Under the pieces are notes generated by a model. It was not told the DNA's origin. It ran no database searches and saw only the letters and a program-made list of their open reading frames with translations. A stretch of 13,738 nucleotides of DNA. Origin: Desulfovibrio sp. (GTDB lineage: Bacteria > Desulfobacterota > Desulfovibrionia > Desulfovibrionales > Desulfovibrionaceae). The position numbers and the translations under genes are program-made. Of the stretch, positions 1 through 7,048 are shown in pieces (positions within the stretch are counted from its first letter, which is position 1; each line of letters starts with the position of its first letter). The stretch lies in NCBI GenBank assembly GCA_009773975.1, contig VSMX01000055.1, positions 1 to 13,738 of the forward strand, written 5' to 3'.

Positions 1-1472
1 GTTTTGGGTTGCCATTGTTCATATTGCGCAAACGTTGGCCGAAAAATATTCTGTTCCTGAAGAAAATTGCCGTTTTCAAGCCTGTCATGCATAAAATCGG
101 GCGAAAGAAGACGTTTGAGATCCTTTGTGCCAAAAGCAGTGAGCAATGTCTGGACACAAAGCCAGTCCGGGGAATTGGCTCCTGCCAGAAAAGTTTTCAC
201 GGCAAGACGGGGATTGATATAACCAGCTGATGTTGGCAAATGGCGGCAGAGCGGCTCAATCAACCCTTTCCTGATAAATGAGGGAAGCGAATTGTACCAT
301 CCGGCTATCTTTATGCCAATATAATGCTCATAACCAGCCCATAACTCATCCGCACCGTCCCCACCAAGCGCAACTGTAACATTTTCACGGGCAAGTCCGC
401 TCAAAAGCCAGGTTGGCGCGCAGGAAGCATCGGCCATGGGTTGATCCATTCTGCTCACTATCCTTGGAAGCTCATCCGCGCATTCTTCCGCTGACAAAAT
501 TCTTTCATGATGAATTGTGCCATAGGCCCTGGCAGCGATACGCGCATAACGGGATTCGTCGTAACTGGCCTCGGTAAAACCAATCGAAAATGTTTCAATC
601 GGCCTGGTTGATTGCTGGGCCATAAGCCCTGCAACAATTGTGGAATCTATACCGCCAGATAAAAAAACTCCCAATGGAACATCGCTGACCATGCGCATTT
701 TTACGGCTTTTGCCATAAGCTCATAAAGATTTTCGCACAGGGCCTCTTCACTTTCTTTTGGACAGGCTGCGGGGGCAGGCAATTCCCAATATGGCGCCAT
801 CCTTACATTTCCATCATGAACAAGAAGATAATGAGCTGGCGGCAGATTCGAAATTTCAGAGTACATGGTTTGTGGGCATGGGGCATACTCATAAGCCAGG
901 TAACGGGCAAGAGCATGGGGATCCAGCCCGAAAGAGAAATCACAAAAGCCGCATTTGCCCTTCAACAACACAATTGCCGAAAGTTCCGAAGAAAAACAGA
1001 AAAAACCCTTTTGCAGGCTGTAAAAAAAAGGCTTTTCTCCAAATCGGTCCCTTGCGCAAAATAAAAGCTTCCTTTCTTCATCCCAGAGGGCAAAAGCGAA
1101 CATTCCTTCCAGCCTGTCAAGACAGTCAATACCCCATTTGGCATAAGAAGCGAGAATGACTTCAGTATCACAACTGGTAAGGAAAGAGAATCCTTCATTT
1201 TCAAGTTGGTTGCGCAAACTGCGGAAATTGTAAATTTCGCCATTAAAAACAATGCAAAATCTGCCATCTGCCGACTGCATGGGTTGGGCCCCACCTGCGA
1301 GATCAATAATCGAAAGGCGCCTGTGCCCCAAACTAATCGGGCCTTTCTGCCACAAACCTTCGCCATCCGGCCCACGATGCGACATACTGTCGGTCATGGA
1401 TTTTACGCAAAGAGATGCATCATTTGGCAAATCTTCACCATCAAGACACAATATTCCAGCTATTCCGCACAT
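1..1472 (-). CDS. asnB: Asparagine synthase (glutamine-hydrolysing), AsnB-like, C-terminus cut by window edge
   Basis: Class II glutamine amidotransferase fused to an ATP-pyrophosphatase domain: it hydrolyses glutamine and passes ammonia to an adenylated carboxylate. The start ATG at 1472 gives Met-Cys-Gly-Ile-Ala-Gly, so Cys2 becomes the N-terminal nucleophile. SHRGPDGEG and FNGEIYNF mark the glutaminase domain (about residues 2-190). The PP-loop SGGIDS is at residues 272-277, and GGDGADELWAGY follows. 490 residues are visible; the family usually has about 600-650, so the tail lies left of the window. The frame is open to the edge without a stop. It overlaps the upstream glycosyltransferase gene by 13 bp, so it is probably translationally coupled, with only a weak AGG before the start. 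As the distal gene of a glycan operon it may amidate a sugar acid or lipid carboxylate rather than make asparagine (inference). Family call firm, substrate open. Confidence 0.93.
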   Translation of the reverse strand, partial: MCGIAGILCLDGEDLPNDASLCVKSMTDSMSHRGPDGEGLWQKGPISLGHRRLSIIDLAGGAQPMQSADGRFCIVFNGEIYNFRSLRNQLENEGFSFLTSCDTEVILASYAKWGIDCLDRLEGMFAFALWDEERKLLFCARDRFGEKPFFYSLQKGFFCFSSELSAIVLLKGKCGFCDFSFGLDPHALARYLAYEYAPCPQTMYSEISNLPPAHYLLVHDGNVRMAPYWELPAPAACPKESEEALCENLYELMAKAVKMRMVSDVPLGVFLSGGIDSTIVAGLMAQQSTRPIETFSIGFTEASYDESRYARIAARAYGTIHHERILSAEECADELPRIVSRMDQPMADASCAPTWLLSGLARENVTVALGGDGADELWAGYEHYIGIKIAGWYNSLPSFIRKGLIEPLCRHLPTSAGYINPRLAVKTFLAGANSPDWLCVQTLLTAFGTKDLKRLLSPDFMHDRLENGNFLQEQNIFRPTFAQYEQWQPK

Positions 1473-2776
1473 GCCTGGTGTTCCCGAAACGACTTTTTCG
1501 CCAGGTATTGGCTGGCCAGGATATCAGCAAGTTTATGGGCATTCTTTTGAGGATCGAACAGTGATTGGGCCAGCCTTCTACCCTCTTCGCCCATTTCCCT
1601 GGCTCGGCAGGGGTTGTCAATTAACCATCCAAGCGCATCTGCAAGAGCATTCGGATCGCCAGGAGGAACAATCAGACCTGTCTTGTCATTGACTACGACT
1701 TCCGGCAGGGCATTTACATCTGTGGCAGCCACAGGCAATCCATAGGCCATTGCCTCAATTACAGTATTTGGGATGCCATCCCTGCGTCCCGAAGAATGGA
1801 TTACACAAGGTGCCGCGAAAATATCATGTTCAATCAGAATTTCTGGCAATTGGTCATGAGAGATCAGGCCAGGCATGAAAACTTCATTTTCCAGACCCAG
1901 ATCATGTCGCAATTTATGAAGTTTTTTTTCCATGTCTCCCAGACCCATGACTTTGCCACCTCCTCCAGCGAGGGTAAGCTGAAAATCCACGCCACGTTCC
2001 TTGAGGATCTGACAGGCTTTCAACAGAACATCAAAGCCTTTGGTAACGTCAAATCTCCCCACGGAAAGAATACGGGCTGCGTTACCTTTTGATTTTTCCG
2101 GCATTGTTTTGGGAGATGGCAATGTAAGGCTGTTATAAACCAAAGAAATTTTATCCTTCACACCAACGAATCTTCCCATGCGTTCCATATCCGCAGCATT
2201 GTTCGCACGCACAAAAAGCGCAGCAGACAATTTGTCTTCAAGATCGGGATCTGCGGGATCAAGATTATCTCCTCTCGCCGATGTTGCAAAAGGAATGCCT
2301 GCTATTTCCGAAGCAATCCATGCAGCTGTGGCTGTCCCTCGCGGCCAGGGGGCATAGGCCATGTCAATCCCGTCATCAACAAACTGTCGTCCGAGACGCA
2401 ATCCGGCACAAAATGCCCACAGATTTTCGCCAAAAGTTTCGAAACTTTTCCAGGGGCGGAAAAGGCTTCGGCGCAAAAGTTTCCAGAACCTTCTGGGGTG
2501 TGAGCATATTTGGCGGCCAATTTCAAAACAAATAGACGGGAGTGCCTTAATGCCGTAATTTCTGGCATTTTCCGCTGACCTTTTCATTTCGTCGGAGCAG
2601 CAACGCAAATTCTTGCCATATAAAGTGTATACTTCCAGAGGCAACTCATTTTGCAACCCCTCAACTTCCCTGAAAATAAACGGTTGGGTAAAAAGCGGGT
2701 ACCATAAAAGCACATATCCCACATGGGGCAAACCTGATTTCAGCGGCGCCCTGGGAGAATTGGCCTTTTCAGTCAT
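1460..2776 (-). CDS. GT4-family glycosyltransferase (first paralogue)
   Basis: A 438-residue retaining glycosyltransferase with GT-B fold, predicted to move a sugar from a nucleotide-sugar to a lipid-linked or glycan acceptor at the cytoplasmic face. The N-terminal acceptor half opens with VGYVLLWYPLFTQPFIFRE. The C-terminal donor half has the GRFDVTKGFD segment, then RRDGIPNTVIEAM with D333 and E341, matching the GT4 C-terminal signature, and a GLPVAATDV strand. No membrane segment or signal peptide is evident. The ATG start at 2776 overlaps the deacetylase stop (ATGA, 4 bp) and has AAGGA about 7 nt upstream. The stop lies inside the asnB start region. It clearly resembles the glycosyltransferase at 3755-5026 (shared YVLLW-P, VYT-YGK and C-S-EM segments), so the pair arose by duplication. 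Sugar and acceptor cannot be read from sequence. Confidence 0.93.
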   Translation of the reverse strand: MTEKANSPRAPLKSGLPHVGYVLLWYPLFTQPFIFREVEGLQNELPLEVYTLYGKNLRCCSDEMKRSAENARNYGIKALPSICFEIGRQICSHPRRFWKLLRRSLFRPWKSFETFGENLWAFCAGLRLGRQFVDDGIDMAYAPWPRGTATAAWIASEIAGIPFATSARGDNLDPADPDLEDKLSAALFVRANNAADMERMGRFVGVKDKISLVYNSLTLPSPKTMPEKSKGNAARILSVGRFDVTKGFDVLLKACQILKERGVDFQLTLAGGGGKVMGLGDMEKKLHKLRHDLGLENEVFMPGLISHDQLPEILIEHDIFAAPCVIHSSGRRDGIPNTVIEAMAYGLPVAATDVNALPEVVVNDKTGLIVPPGDPNALADALGWLIDNPCRAREMGEEGRRLAQSLFDPQKNAHKLADILASQYLAKKSFREHQACAE

Positions 2777-3762
2777 ATCGAAATCCTTTCATGATCCACA
2801 AAAGTCCAATCAGCACTTTTGGAACAAATGGGAGCAGCAATGGCATATTGACGGCCCATCCTGGAAATAGTCAAAAATTCCATTTCAAAATTATCATCTA
2901 GCCACGACAGCCACGCAAGAATTTTATTCAAAAAACGATTTACCGAATTTTCATTCTTCATGTGTGGAGAGCCGCCGGGCATCATTTCGGAGGAATGCCA
3001 TGTCAATGAAAGTGTTTTGCCGCCACGAGCAGCATGAAGCAAAGTGGTAAGCTTCATTAACCACAAAGGGTGCTCCACAGGCAGCAAAGTCAGACCCCCC
3101 CATTTATGAAGATTGGTCTGGAAACTTTCAATAAGCCGTAAATTGTCAAGAACAGGCACACAGGTAAGCGGTATTTCGCAAATATCCGCGCTTTTGATAT
3201 TAATTTTGTATGGATCTGAAGGGGCGTCGAAATGATTTGGACCTTCTGGAAATTTAAAGGCATGCAAAGGCCGGATGGAGGCATCGTAGCGAACTCCAAA
3301 ATCATGGAGCATCTGCCAATGACTGTTGTGAAGATCCCAGCGTCCCATGCGGAAAACATTTACGGAGTGTCCGAGAAAATTCCCGGCGGATCCAAAAAGT
3401 GTCTCCATTTTGGCATAAAGATCCTCAAGGGGAACCTTTGCGGACCAGGCTTTGGTCAGAATTGTGGAATCGTTTTGTCCCCGCCTCAATGGTGGAGTAT
3501 TCCAATGGTGCAGATGAGCGCCTATTTCAACACCATATTTATTCCGCATTGTTTCCAACAGCTTTTGGGCATTTTTATCCTCAAAGACGCAATGCGCGCA
3601 GAAAAAGGTCGCTTTAATGCCCCGATCAAAAAATGGGACAAGTCGCGAAAGCTGCGAGATATTATGGATTTGGGGTGTTCCGCATGGATATGTGCCGCTG
3701 AAAAGACCTTCTTCCTCGACATCAATACTCAAGGCAAGCGCCAATTTGCGCTTTTCAGCCAT
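2773..3762 (-). CDS. WalW-like polysaccharide deacetylase (NodB/CE4-type fold)
   Basis: A 329-residue protein resembling the WalW branch of polysaccharide deacetylases. This fold removes N-acetyl groups from amino sugars using a divalent metal held by an Asp-His-His set. Visible are SIDVEEEGLFSG (D14 as the likely metal or catalytic Asp), ATFFCAH at about 51-57, GAHLHHWNTP with H83, H85 and H86, FRMGRWD near 137-143, and a late TWHSSEMMPGG (254-264) that I associate with WalW-type proteins. There is no signal peptide, so it should act in the cytoplasm on a lipid-linked or nucleotide-linked precursor (inference). The ATG at 3762 has AGAGG about 8 nt upstream. It overlaps the preceding glycosyltransferase by 8 bp and the following one by 4 bp, sitting between the two paralogues. 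Fold call strong; the WalW name comes from recalled motif similarity only. Confidence 0.85.
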   Translation of the reverse strand: MAEKRKLALALSIDVEEEGLFSGTYPCGTPQIHNISQLSRLVPFFDRGIKATFFCAHCVFEDKNAQKLLETMRNKYGVEIGAHLHHWNTPPLRRGQNDSTILTKAWSAKVPLEDLYAKMETLFGSAGNFLGHSVNVFRMGRWDLHNSHWQMLHDFGVRYDASIRPLHAFKFPEGPNHFDAPSDPYKINIKSADICEIPLTCVPVLDNLRLIESFQTNLHKWGGLTLLPVEHPLWLMKLTTLLHAARGGKTLSLTWHSSEMMPGGSPHMKNENSVNRFLNKILAWLSWLDDNFEMEFLTISRMGRQYAIAAPICSKSADWTFVDHERISI

Positions 3763-5026
3763 TTGGCTGGCCTCTTACCGAAGAGAAATAAAGATTGGCA
3801 AGTGCCTGCGTATTATTTTGGGTATCAAACATGGATGCAACAAGCGCTTTGCCCGCCAAACCCATTTTTTGGGCATTCTTGCTGTCCTCGAGCATTTTTC
3901 TTATGGCATTTGCAAGAGCAGCCGGATCACGCTGCGGAACAAGGAAACCGGTTTCGCCATCACGAATAACTTCCGAAATGCCACAGACATCGGTGGCAAC
4001 AACAGGCATTCCTCCATTGAGGGCTTCCATGATTACATTGGGAATGCCGTCTCTGTCGCCATTATAGTGAATGACGCTCGGCACAACCAGCAAATCGAAT
4101 TTTTCGTGGAAATTTTCCAGTTCGTCATGTGGAATAAACCCGGGCATTTCCACGCAATCTTCCAGATGCAGATTTTTGCGCATCCTGAAGAGCTTTCTAC
4201 CCCAGGAACCGTTTCCTACAAGAGTAAGCTTGACCTGCATACCTTCCCTGCGCAAACGTGCCATGGCTGTCAGCAGCTGTGGAAAGCCCTTGGTGCGTAC
4301 AAATCTGCCGATAGCAAGGATTCGATATGGGGGCTCGAAATGTCTTTCCTTGGGTTTTGTTTTACGAAAAGTCAGGTTATTATAAATCAGCTTAACCTTG
4401 TCTTGTTGGTCTGCCGGACAAAATTTTTGCAGCCAACGCACATTTGCGGCATTGTTGGTACGGATGAACAAGGCATCTGCCGATTTTTCGGCCAAAAGCC
4501 CATCTTGTGGGTAAATATCCCCTGCTCTGCCTGTAAAAGCAAAAGGTATGCCACTGAGACGAGACGCTACCCAGGCTGCGGTTGCCGGACCATTGGCCCA
4601 GGCCGAATGAATAAGATCCACACCATCTTCCTGGCATTTTTCGGCAAGTAAAAATCCGGCCATAAAACACCAGCAGTTTTCGCCCAATGCTTCCAGATTG
4701 CGCATACGCCTGAAAAAGCCTTCGCGCAAAAGGCTGACGACAAGTCCGGGTTTCTTGCGCAAGGCTCGAAAAAACGCGCCAAGTATTGGGAAAAAAGATT
4801 TTATGCCCATCCGGGTAATTTTTCCGGGAAAAGCCCGCATTTCTTTTGAACAGCCTTTCAGAGACTTTCCGTACATCGTGTAAACCCGGATGCGGAGGCC
4901 CAAATTCATCAGCTCGCGAATCTCACGATAAATGAAAGTTTCCGAGGATAACGGAAACCATAAAAGGACATAGGCCACACAAAAAGGAGTGGCGGAAGTA
5001 ACAAAGGTTTCGTTTGTGCTGGACAA
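3755..5026 (-). CDS. GT4-family glycosyltransferase (second paralogue), TTG start
   Basis: A 423-residue GT-B/GT4 glycosyltransferase paralogous to the one at 1460-2776. The N-terminal VAYVLLWFPLSSETFIYRE lines up with the same segment of its partner, followed by VYTMYGKSLKGCSKEM. The donor half has AIGRFVRTKGFPQLL and RDGIPNVIMEA (D326, E334), then a GMPVVATDVCG strand. No membrane segments. The predicted start is TTG at 5026: it is preceded by CGGAG about 9 nt upstream, directly after the stop of the alpha-oxoamine synthase gene (15-bp gap), and there is no in-frame ATG before the conserved YVLLW strand. A GTG about 17 codons later is the alternative, but it would begin right at that strand. 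It probably adds a different sugar from its paralogue, because both were kept in one operon (inference). Confidence 0.92.
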   Translation of the reverse strand: MSSTNETFVTSATPFCVAYVLLWFPLSSETFIYREIRELMNLGLRIRVYTMYGKSLKGCSKEMRAFPGKITRMGIKSFFPILGAFFRALRKKPGLVVSLLREGFFRRMRNLEALGENCWCFMAGFLLAEKCQEDGVDLIHSAWANGPATAAWVASRLSGIPFAFTGRAGDIYPQDGLLAEKSADALFIRTNNAANVRWLQKFCPADQQDKVKLIYNNLTFRKTKPKERHFEPPYRILAIGRFVRTKGFPQLLTAMARLRREGMQVKLTLVGNGSWGRKLFRMRKNLHLEDCVEMPGFIPHDELENFHEKFDLLVVPSVIHYNGDRDGIPNVIMEALNGGMPVVATDVCGISEVIRDGETGFLVPQRDPAALANAIRKMLEDSKNAQKMGLAGKALVASMFDTQNNTQALANLYFSSVRGQPNG

Positions 5027-5041
5027 GAGGACAGGCTCCGC

Positions 5042-6361
5042 TCACATCTCCGTTTCAGATTCGGACATGTTCATCTCAAGTTGATGTGTCTTGCGGTAGT
5101 CTTCCACGATCTTTCTGGCATTTGGAATTTCTTCCACTACTGCATCAATGGTTTGACGCACCTGTTCCTCGGTATGGGAGGCAGAAATAAAGAAACGCAG
5201 ACGCGCAGTGCCTTCTTTTACAGCAGGAAAACTTACAGGCATGACATAAATGCCACGCCGGTAAAGGGCCTGGGAAAGAAAACCTGCTGTCATCGATTCC
5301 CCAACAATAATGGGCACAATTGCATAGCCCTGGGCCGCACCGGTATCCAGCCCCCTTTCCCTGGCATAACTCAAAAAATATTTGCTTATTTTCTGTAATT
5401 TGCGCACACGCTCGGGTTCGCGCAACATTATTTCCAGAGCCTTGTAACAGGCCGTCGCTATAACAGGGGGCATTCCAACGCTAAAAACAAATCCTGGTGA
5501 TCCATATTTCAGGTAACGTATCAAATCCGCCCTTCCGGCTATAAAACCGCCACAACCGCACATTGCCTTGGAAAGCGTGCTCATCCACATATCAACATCG
5601 CGTGGATCAATGCCGAAATATTCCCTCACTCCGCGGCCTGTATTGCCCAGAACTCCAAGAGAATGGGCTTCATCAACCAGAAGCATGCAATTATATTTTT
5701 TCTTGAGTTCAATAATGCGTGGCAAATCGGGAATATTGCCGTCCATACTGAACAAACCTTCCGTTACAATAACCGCATATTTATGTTCGGCGCGATGCTT
5801 TTTGAGCATTTCTTCCAGGGAGGCGCAATCGTTATGGGCATAGGAATAACGTTCTGCCCCGGAAAGAAGTGCGCCCTGGACCAATGAATTATGCGCAAGA
5901 CCATCATGGAAGATTGCATCGCGCGAACCAAAAAGAAAACCCAGAGTGGAAACGTTTGCAGCGTGGCCGCTTACATAAACAATTGCGTCATCCACCTCGT
6001 ACAAGTCCGCAAATGCGCGTTCCAGGAGGCGATGCTGCGGCCTTTCCCCGCCAACAAGACGGCTGGCTCCCGCGCTTGTCCCAAACCTGGCCGCGGTTTC
6101 GGCCACCGCCTGGGTAATTTCCGGATGAGCATTGATGTCAAGATAATCGTATGTTGAAAAATTGATATATTCCTTGCCATCTATGCAGGCAGTGGATTTT
6201 GCGGCTCTTTCATGACAAACGAAAAGCGGATCCTCCAGGCCCATTTCCCTGGCCATATCCACCATGCGTTCAAAAGAAAGCTTGGCACGCTTGCGATTGA
6301 AACCGGTTTGAGGATATTGGGCATTGTCCCGGACAAAATCCTGACTGGAAGTATTTTTCAT
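5042..6361 (-). CDS. Alpha-oxoamine synthase (AONS/serine palmitoyltransferase-like), PLP-dependent
   Basis: A 439-residue fold-type I PLP enzyme of the BioF/KBL/SPT/ALAS family, which condenses an acyl thioester with an amino acid and loses CO2 to give an alpha-amino ketone. Motifs in order: INFSTYDYLD, FGTSAGASRLVGGERPQHR, VSGHAANVS, VDEAHSLGVLGNTGRG with D230 and H233, and TLSKAMCGCGGFIAG with the Schiff-base lysine at K265. The wording (ASRLVGGERPQH, DGLAHNS, FSMDGNIPDLPR) recalls the subgroup found in PKS clusters rather than biotin BioF, and no other biotin gene is present. Start ATG at 6361 has AGGA 7 nt upstream; an in-frame TTG at 6460 would add 33 residues without a ribosome site. 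It is first in the leftward operon and divergent from an ACP-containing PKS-like gene, suggesting the acyl-ACP from there is its substrate (inference). Amino acid partner unknown. Confidence 0.9.
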   Translation of the reverse strand: MKNTSSQDFVRDNAQYPQTGFNRKRAKLSFERMVDMAREMGLEDPLFVCHERAAKSTACIDGKEYINFSTYDYLDINAHPEITQAVAETAARFGTSAGASRLVGGERPQHRLLERAFADLYEVDDAIVYVSGHAANVSTLGFLFGSRDAIFHDGLAHNSLVQGALLSGAERYSYAHNDCASLEEMLKKHRAEHKYAVIVTEGLFSMDGNIPDLPRIIELKKKYNCMLLVDEAHSLGVLGNTGRGVREYFGIDPRDVDMWMSTLSKAMCGCGGFIAGRADLIRYLKYGSPGFVFSVGMPPVIATACYKALEIMLREPERVRKLQKISKYFLSYARERGLDTGAAQGYAIVPIIVGESMTAGFLSQALYRRGIYVMPVSFPAVKEGTARLRFFISASHTEEQVRQTIDAVVEEIPNARKIVEDYRKTHQLEMNMSESETEM

Positions 6362-6433
6362 GCTCTTTTCCTGAAAGTGCCGGCAATAAACGGCATAAAA
6401 TTTTTCCGCCAGGCTGAGATCCTGGAAAGAATC

Positions 6434-6457
6434 AAAAAAACAAATCCCCGGGGATTT
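6434..6457 (-). terminator. Terminator-like hairpin plus U-run in the leader of the leftward operon
   Basis: Read on the minus strand, the palindrome AAATCC-CCGG-GGATTT (6457 to 6442) is followed after one G by seven T residues (6440 to 6434). That is the form of an intrinsic terminator, though the stem is only about 6-8 bp. It sits about 20 nt after the expected transcription start and 70 nt before the ATG at 6361, so if active it would attenuate its own operon. No antiterminator pairing was worked out. It could be chance in A/T-rich DNA. Confidence 0.4.
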
Positions 6458-6481
6458 CAAAATATTTGAAGACCGAAAAAC

Positions 6482-6510
6482 ATTTTACAAGAATACGATT
6501 TCCCGTCCAA
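6482..6510 (-). promoter_or_regulatory. Sigma70-type promoter for the alpha-oxoamine synthase operon
   Basis: On the minus strand TTGGAC (6510-6505) and TAAAAT (6487-6482) are separated by exactly 17 bp. This is five of six matches to each consensus hexamer with ideal spacing. Transcription should begin near 6475, giving a leader of about 114 nt before the ATG at 6361. The position immediately upstream of a five-gene operon supports it. Confidence 0.65.
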
Positions 6511-6689
6511 TCCTGCCGGGTTTTTCCAATGGCTACAAAACGTTCACCATTCTACAGGAAAACGCGTAAATATAAAGGAAAAAGTTATGGAATACAAAAT
6601 GGCCTTTTCCGGATACATTTGCGCTATTCCTAGCCCATACTGGCCCACAAGGCAAGCCTGCATTTGCTGATGATTTATCAAATCCTCAG

Positions 6690-6779
6690 TACGCCGGGCG
6701 AAAGCCCAGCGCGCCGCGTAGCGGCGTAAATCTGCCAGCGAGCCCTGTGGGCGGCCACAGGCCGTTTCTGTTACAGAAA
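6690..6779. repeat. GC-rich run of hairpins, candidate dispersed repeat or structured RNA
   Basis: A GC-rich island in AT-rich DNA made of consecutive inverted repeats: GGGC-GAAA-GCCC (6696-6707, a GNRA-type loop), CGCCGC-GTA-GCGGCG (6712-6726), CCTGTGG-GCGG-CCACAGG (6744-6761) and TTTCTG-TTA-CAGAAA (6765-6779). An outer pairing TACGCCG (6690-6696) with CGGCGTA (6722-6728) can compete with the first two. The compositional break and stacked palindromes resemble REP/MITE-type repeats. A structured RNA transcribed on either strand is the alternative. It lies upstream of both predicted transcription starts, so it is unlikely to be part of either leader. Only one copy is in the window, so repetition is not shown here. 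Confidence 0.5.
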
Positions 6780-6814
6780 TCGACAGCAACGCAAAACCAC
6801 ACTTTTTGGCAGAC

Positions 6815-6862
6815 GATGCTGCAGTTTATATCCAAACATGTTTGGATATAAACTGCAGCATC
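6815..6862. repeat. Perfect 48-bp palindrome
   Basis: Two 24-bp arms meet without spacer at 6838/6839. Left arm: GATGCTGCAG then TTTATATCCAAACA; the right arm is its exact complement. Neither side has a T-tract, so it is not a usual terminator. It lies roughly midway between the divergent promoters and belongs to neither predicted leader. It could be a regulator site, a cruciform-forming element or a remnant end of a small mobile element. The symmetry is exact and certain; the role is not. Confidence 0.9.
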
Positions 6863-6941
6863 TATAAAAATAAACAATCCTGGCAAAGAATATGCTTAAT
6901 CGGCCATGACACCTATTCTGGACAAAAAATATCAACGAGTC

Positions 6942-6961
6942 TATTTTGACTAAACAAAATA
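6942..6961. promoter_or_regulatory. Operator-like inverted repeat, box 1
   Basis: TATTTTG-actaaa-CAAAATA is a perfect 7-bp inverted repeat with a 6-bp centre. It resembles a second box at 6980-6999 (14 of 20 positions identical), 38 bp downstream. Both lie just upstream of the extended -10 of the PKS-like gene, where a dimeric regulator would act. The regulator is not in the window. Confidence 0.45.
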
Positions 6962-6979
6962 CACATAATTTGATCAATT

Positions 6980-6999
6980 AATTTTGTCAGAACAGAATT
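6980..6999. promoter_or_regulatory. Operator-like inverted repeat, box 2
   Basis: AATT-t-TGT-caga-ACA-g-AATT is an imperfect palindrome with seven paired positions per arm around a 4-bp centre and one mismatch. It shares the pattern ATTTTG-n-C-nn-AACA-n-AAT with box 1. Its right part covers where a -35 element for the TATAAT at 7011 would fall, so a bound protein could block or recruit RNA polymerase (inference). Confidence 0.45.
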
Positions 7000-7007
7000 G
7001 ATATGTC

Positions 7008-7016
7008 TGATATAAT
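7008..7016 (+). promoter_or_regulatory. Extended -10 promoter for the PKS-like operon
   Basis: TG-A-TATAAT is a perfect -10 hexamer with the TGn extension. TTGTCA at 6984-6989 is 21 bp upstream, too far for a normal -35, but extended -10 promoters depend less on it. Transcription would start near 7023, leaving a leader of about 26 nt to the ATG at 7049. In AT-rich DNA some such matches arise by chance; the position supports it. Confidence 0.6.
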
Positions 7017-7048
7017 TTTTTCCAAATTTTCCCCAAGTGACTGGAATT

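Larger units (their letters stand above)
6362..7048. other. Divergent intergenic region between the two operons (about 690 bp)
   Basis: No convincing gene lies here; open frames on the minus strand run through hairpins and lack ribosome sites or recognisable domains. From left to right it holds the leader and promoter of the alpha-oxoamine synthase operon, a GC-rich hairpin series (6690-6779), a perfect 48-bp palindrome (6815-6862), two operator-like boxes (6942-6999) and an extended -10 for the PKS-like gene. It looks more AT-rich than the coding DNA except for the hairpin island. It is likely the control region for both transcripts. Confidence 0.75.

Noticed and set aside
962..1375. 137-codon open frame on the minus strand
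   Set aside because: Shifted frame of the asparagine synthase, whose own frame runs unbroken from 1472 to the window edge and carries all the motifs.
3232..3969. 245-codon open frame on the plus strand
   Set aside because: Antisense to the deacetylase, whose metal motifs are intact. No recognisable domain, and no promoter or ribosome site.
3617..4651. 344-codon open frame on the plus strand
   Set aside because: It is antisense to the GT4 gene at 3755-5026 and the start of the deacetylase, which have clear family motifs. Its translation shows no domain and a low-complexity, residue-biased composition.
5042..6361. Biotin synthesis BioF (8-amino-7-oxononanoate synthase)
   Set aside because: No other biotin gene is nearby, the neighbours are glycan and PKS-like genes, and the motif wording fits the PKS-associated subgroup better. 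Not excluded without a phylogeny.
6362..6460. 33-residue N-terminal extension of the alpha-oxoamine synthase from TTG 6460
   Set aside because: No ribosome site before the TTG, whereas AGGA lies 7 nt before the ATG at 6361. Kept only as an alternative reading of the leader.
6544..6789. 81-codon open frame on the minus strand in the intergenic region
   Set aside because: It runs through the hairpin island, so its residues mirror inverted repeats. No convincing ribosome site and no known domain. Possibly a translated repeat.
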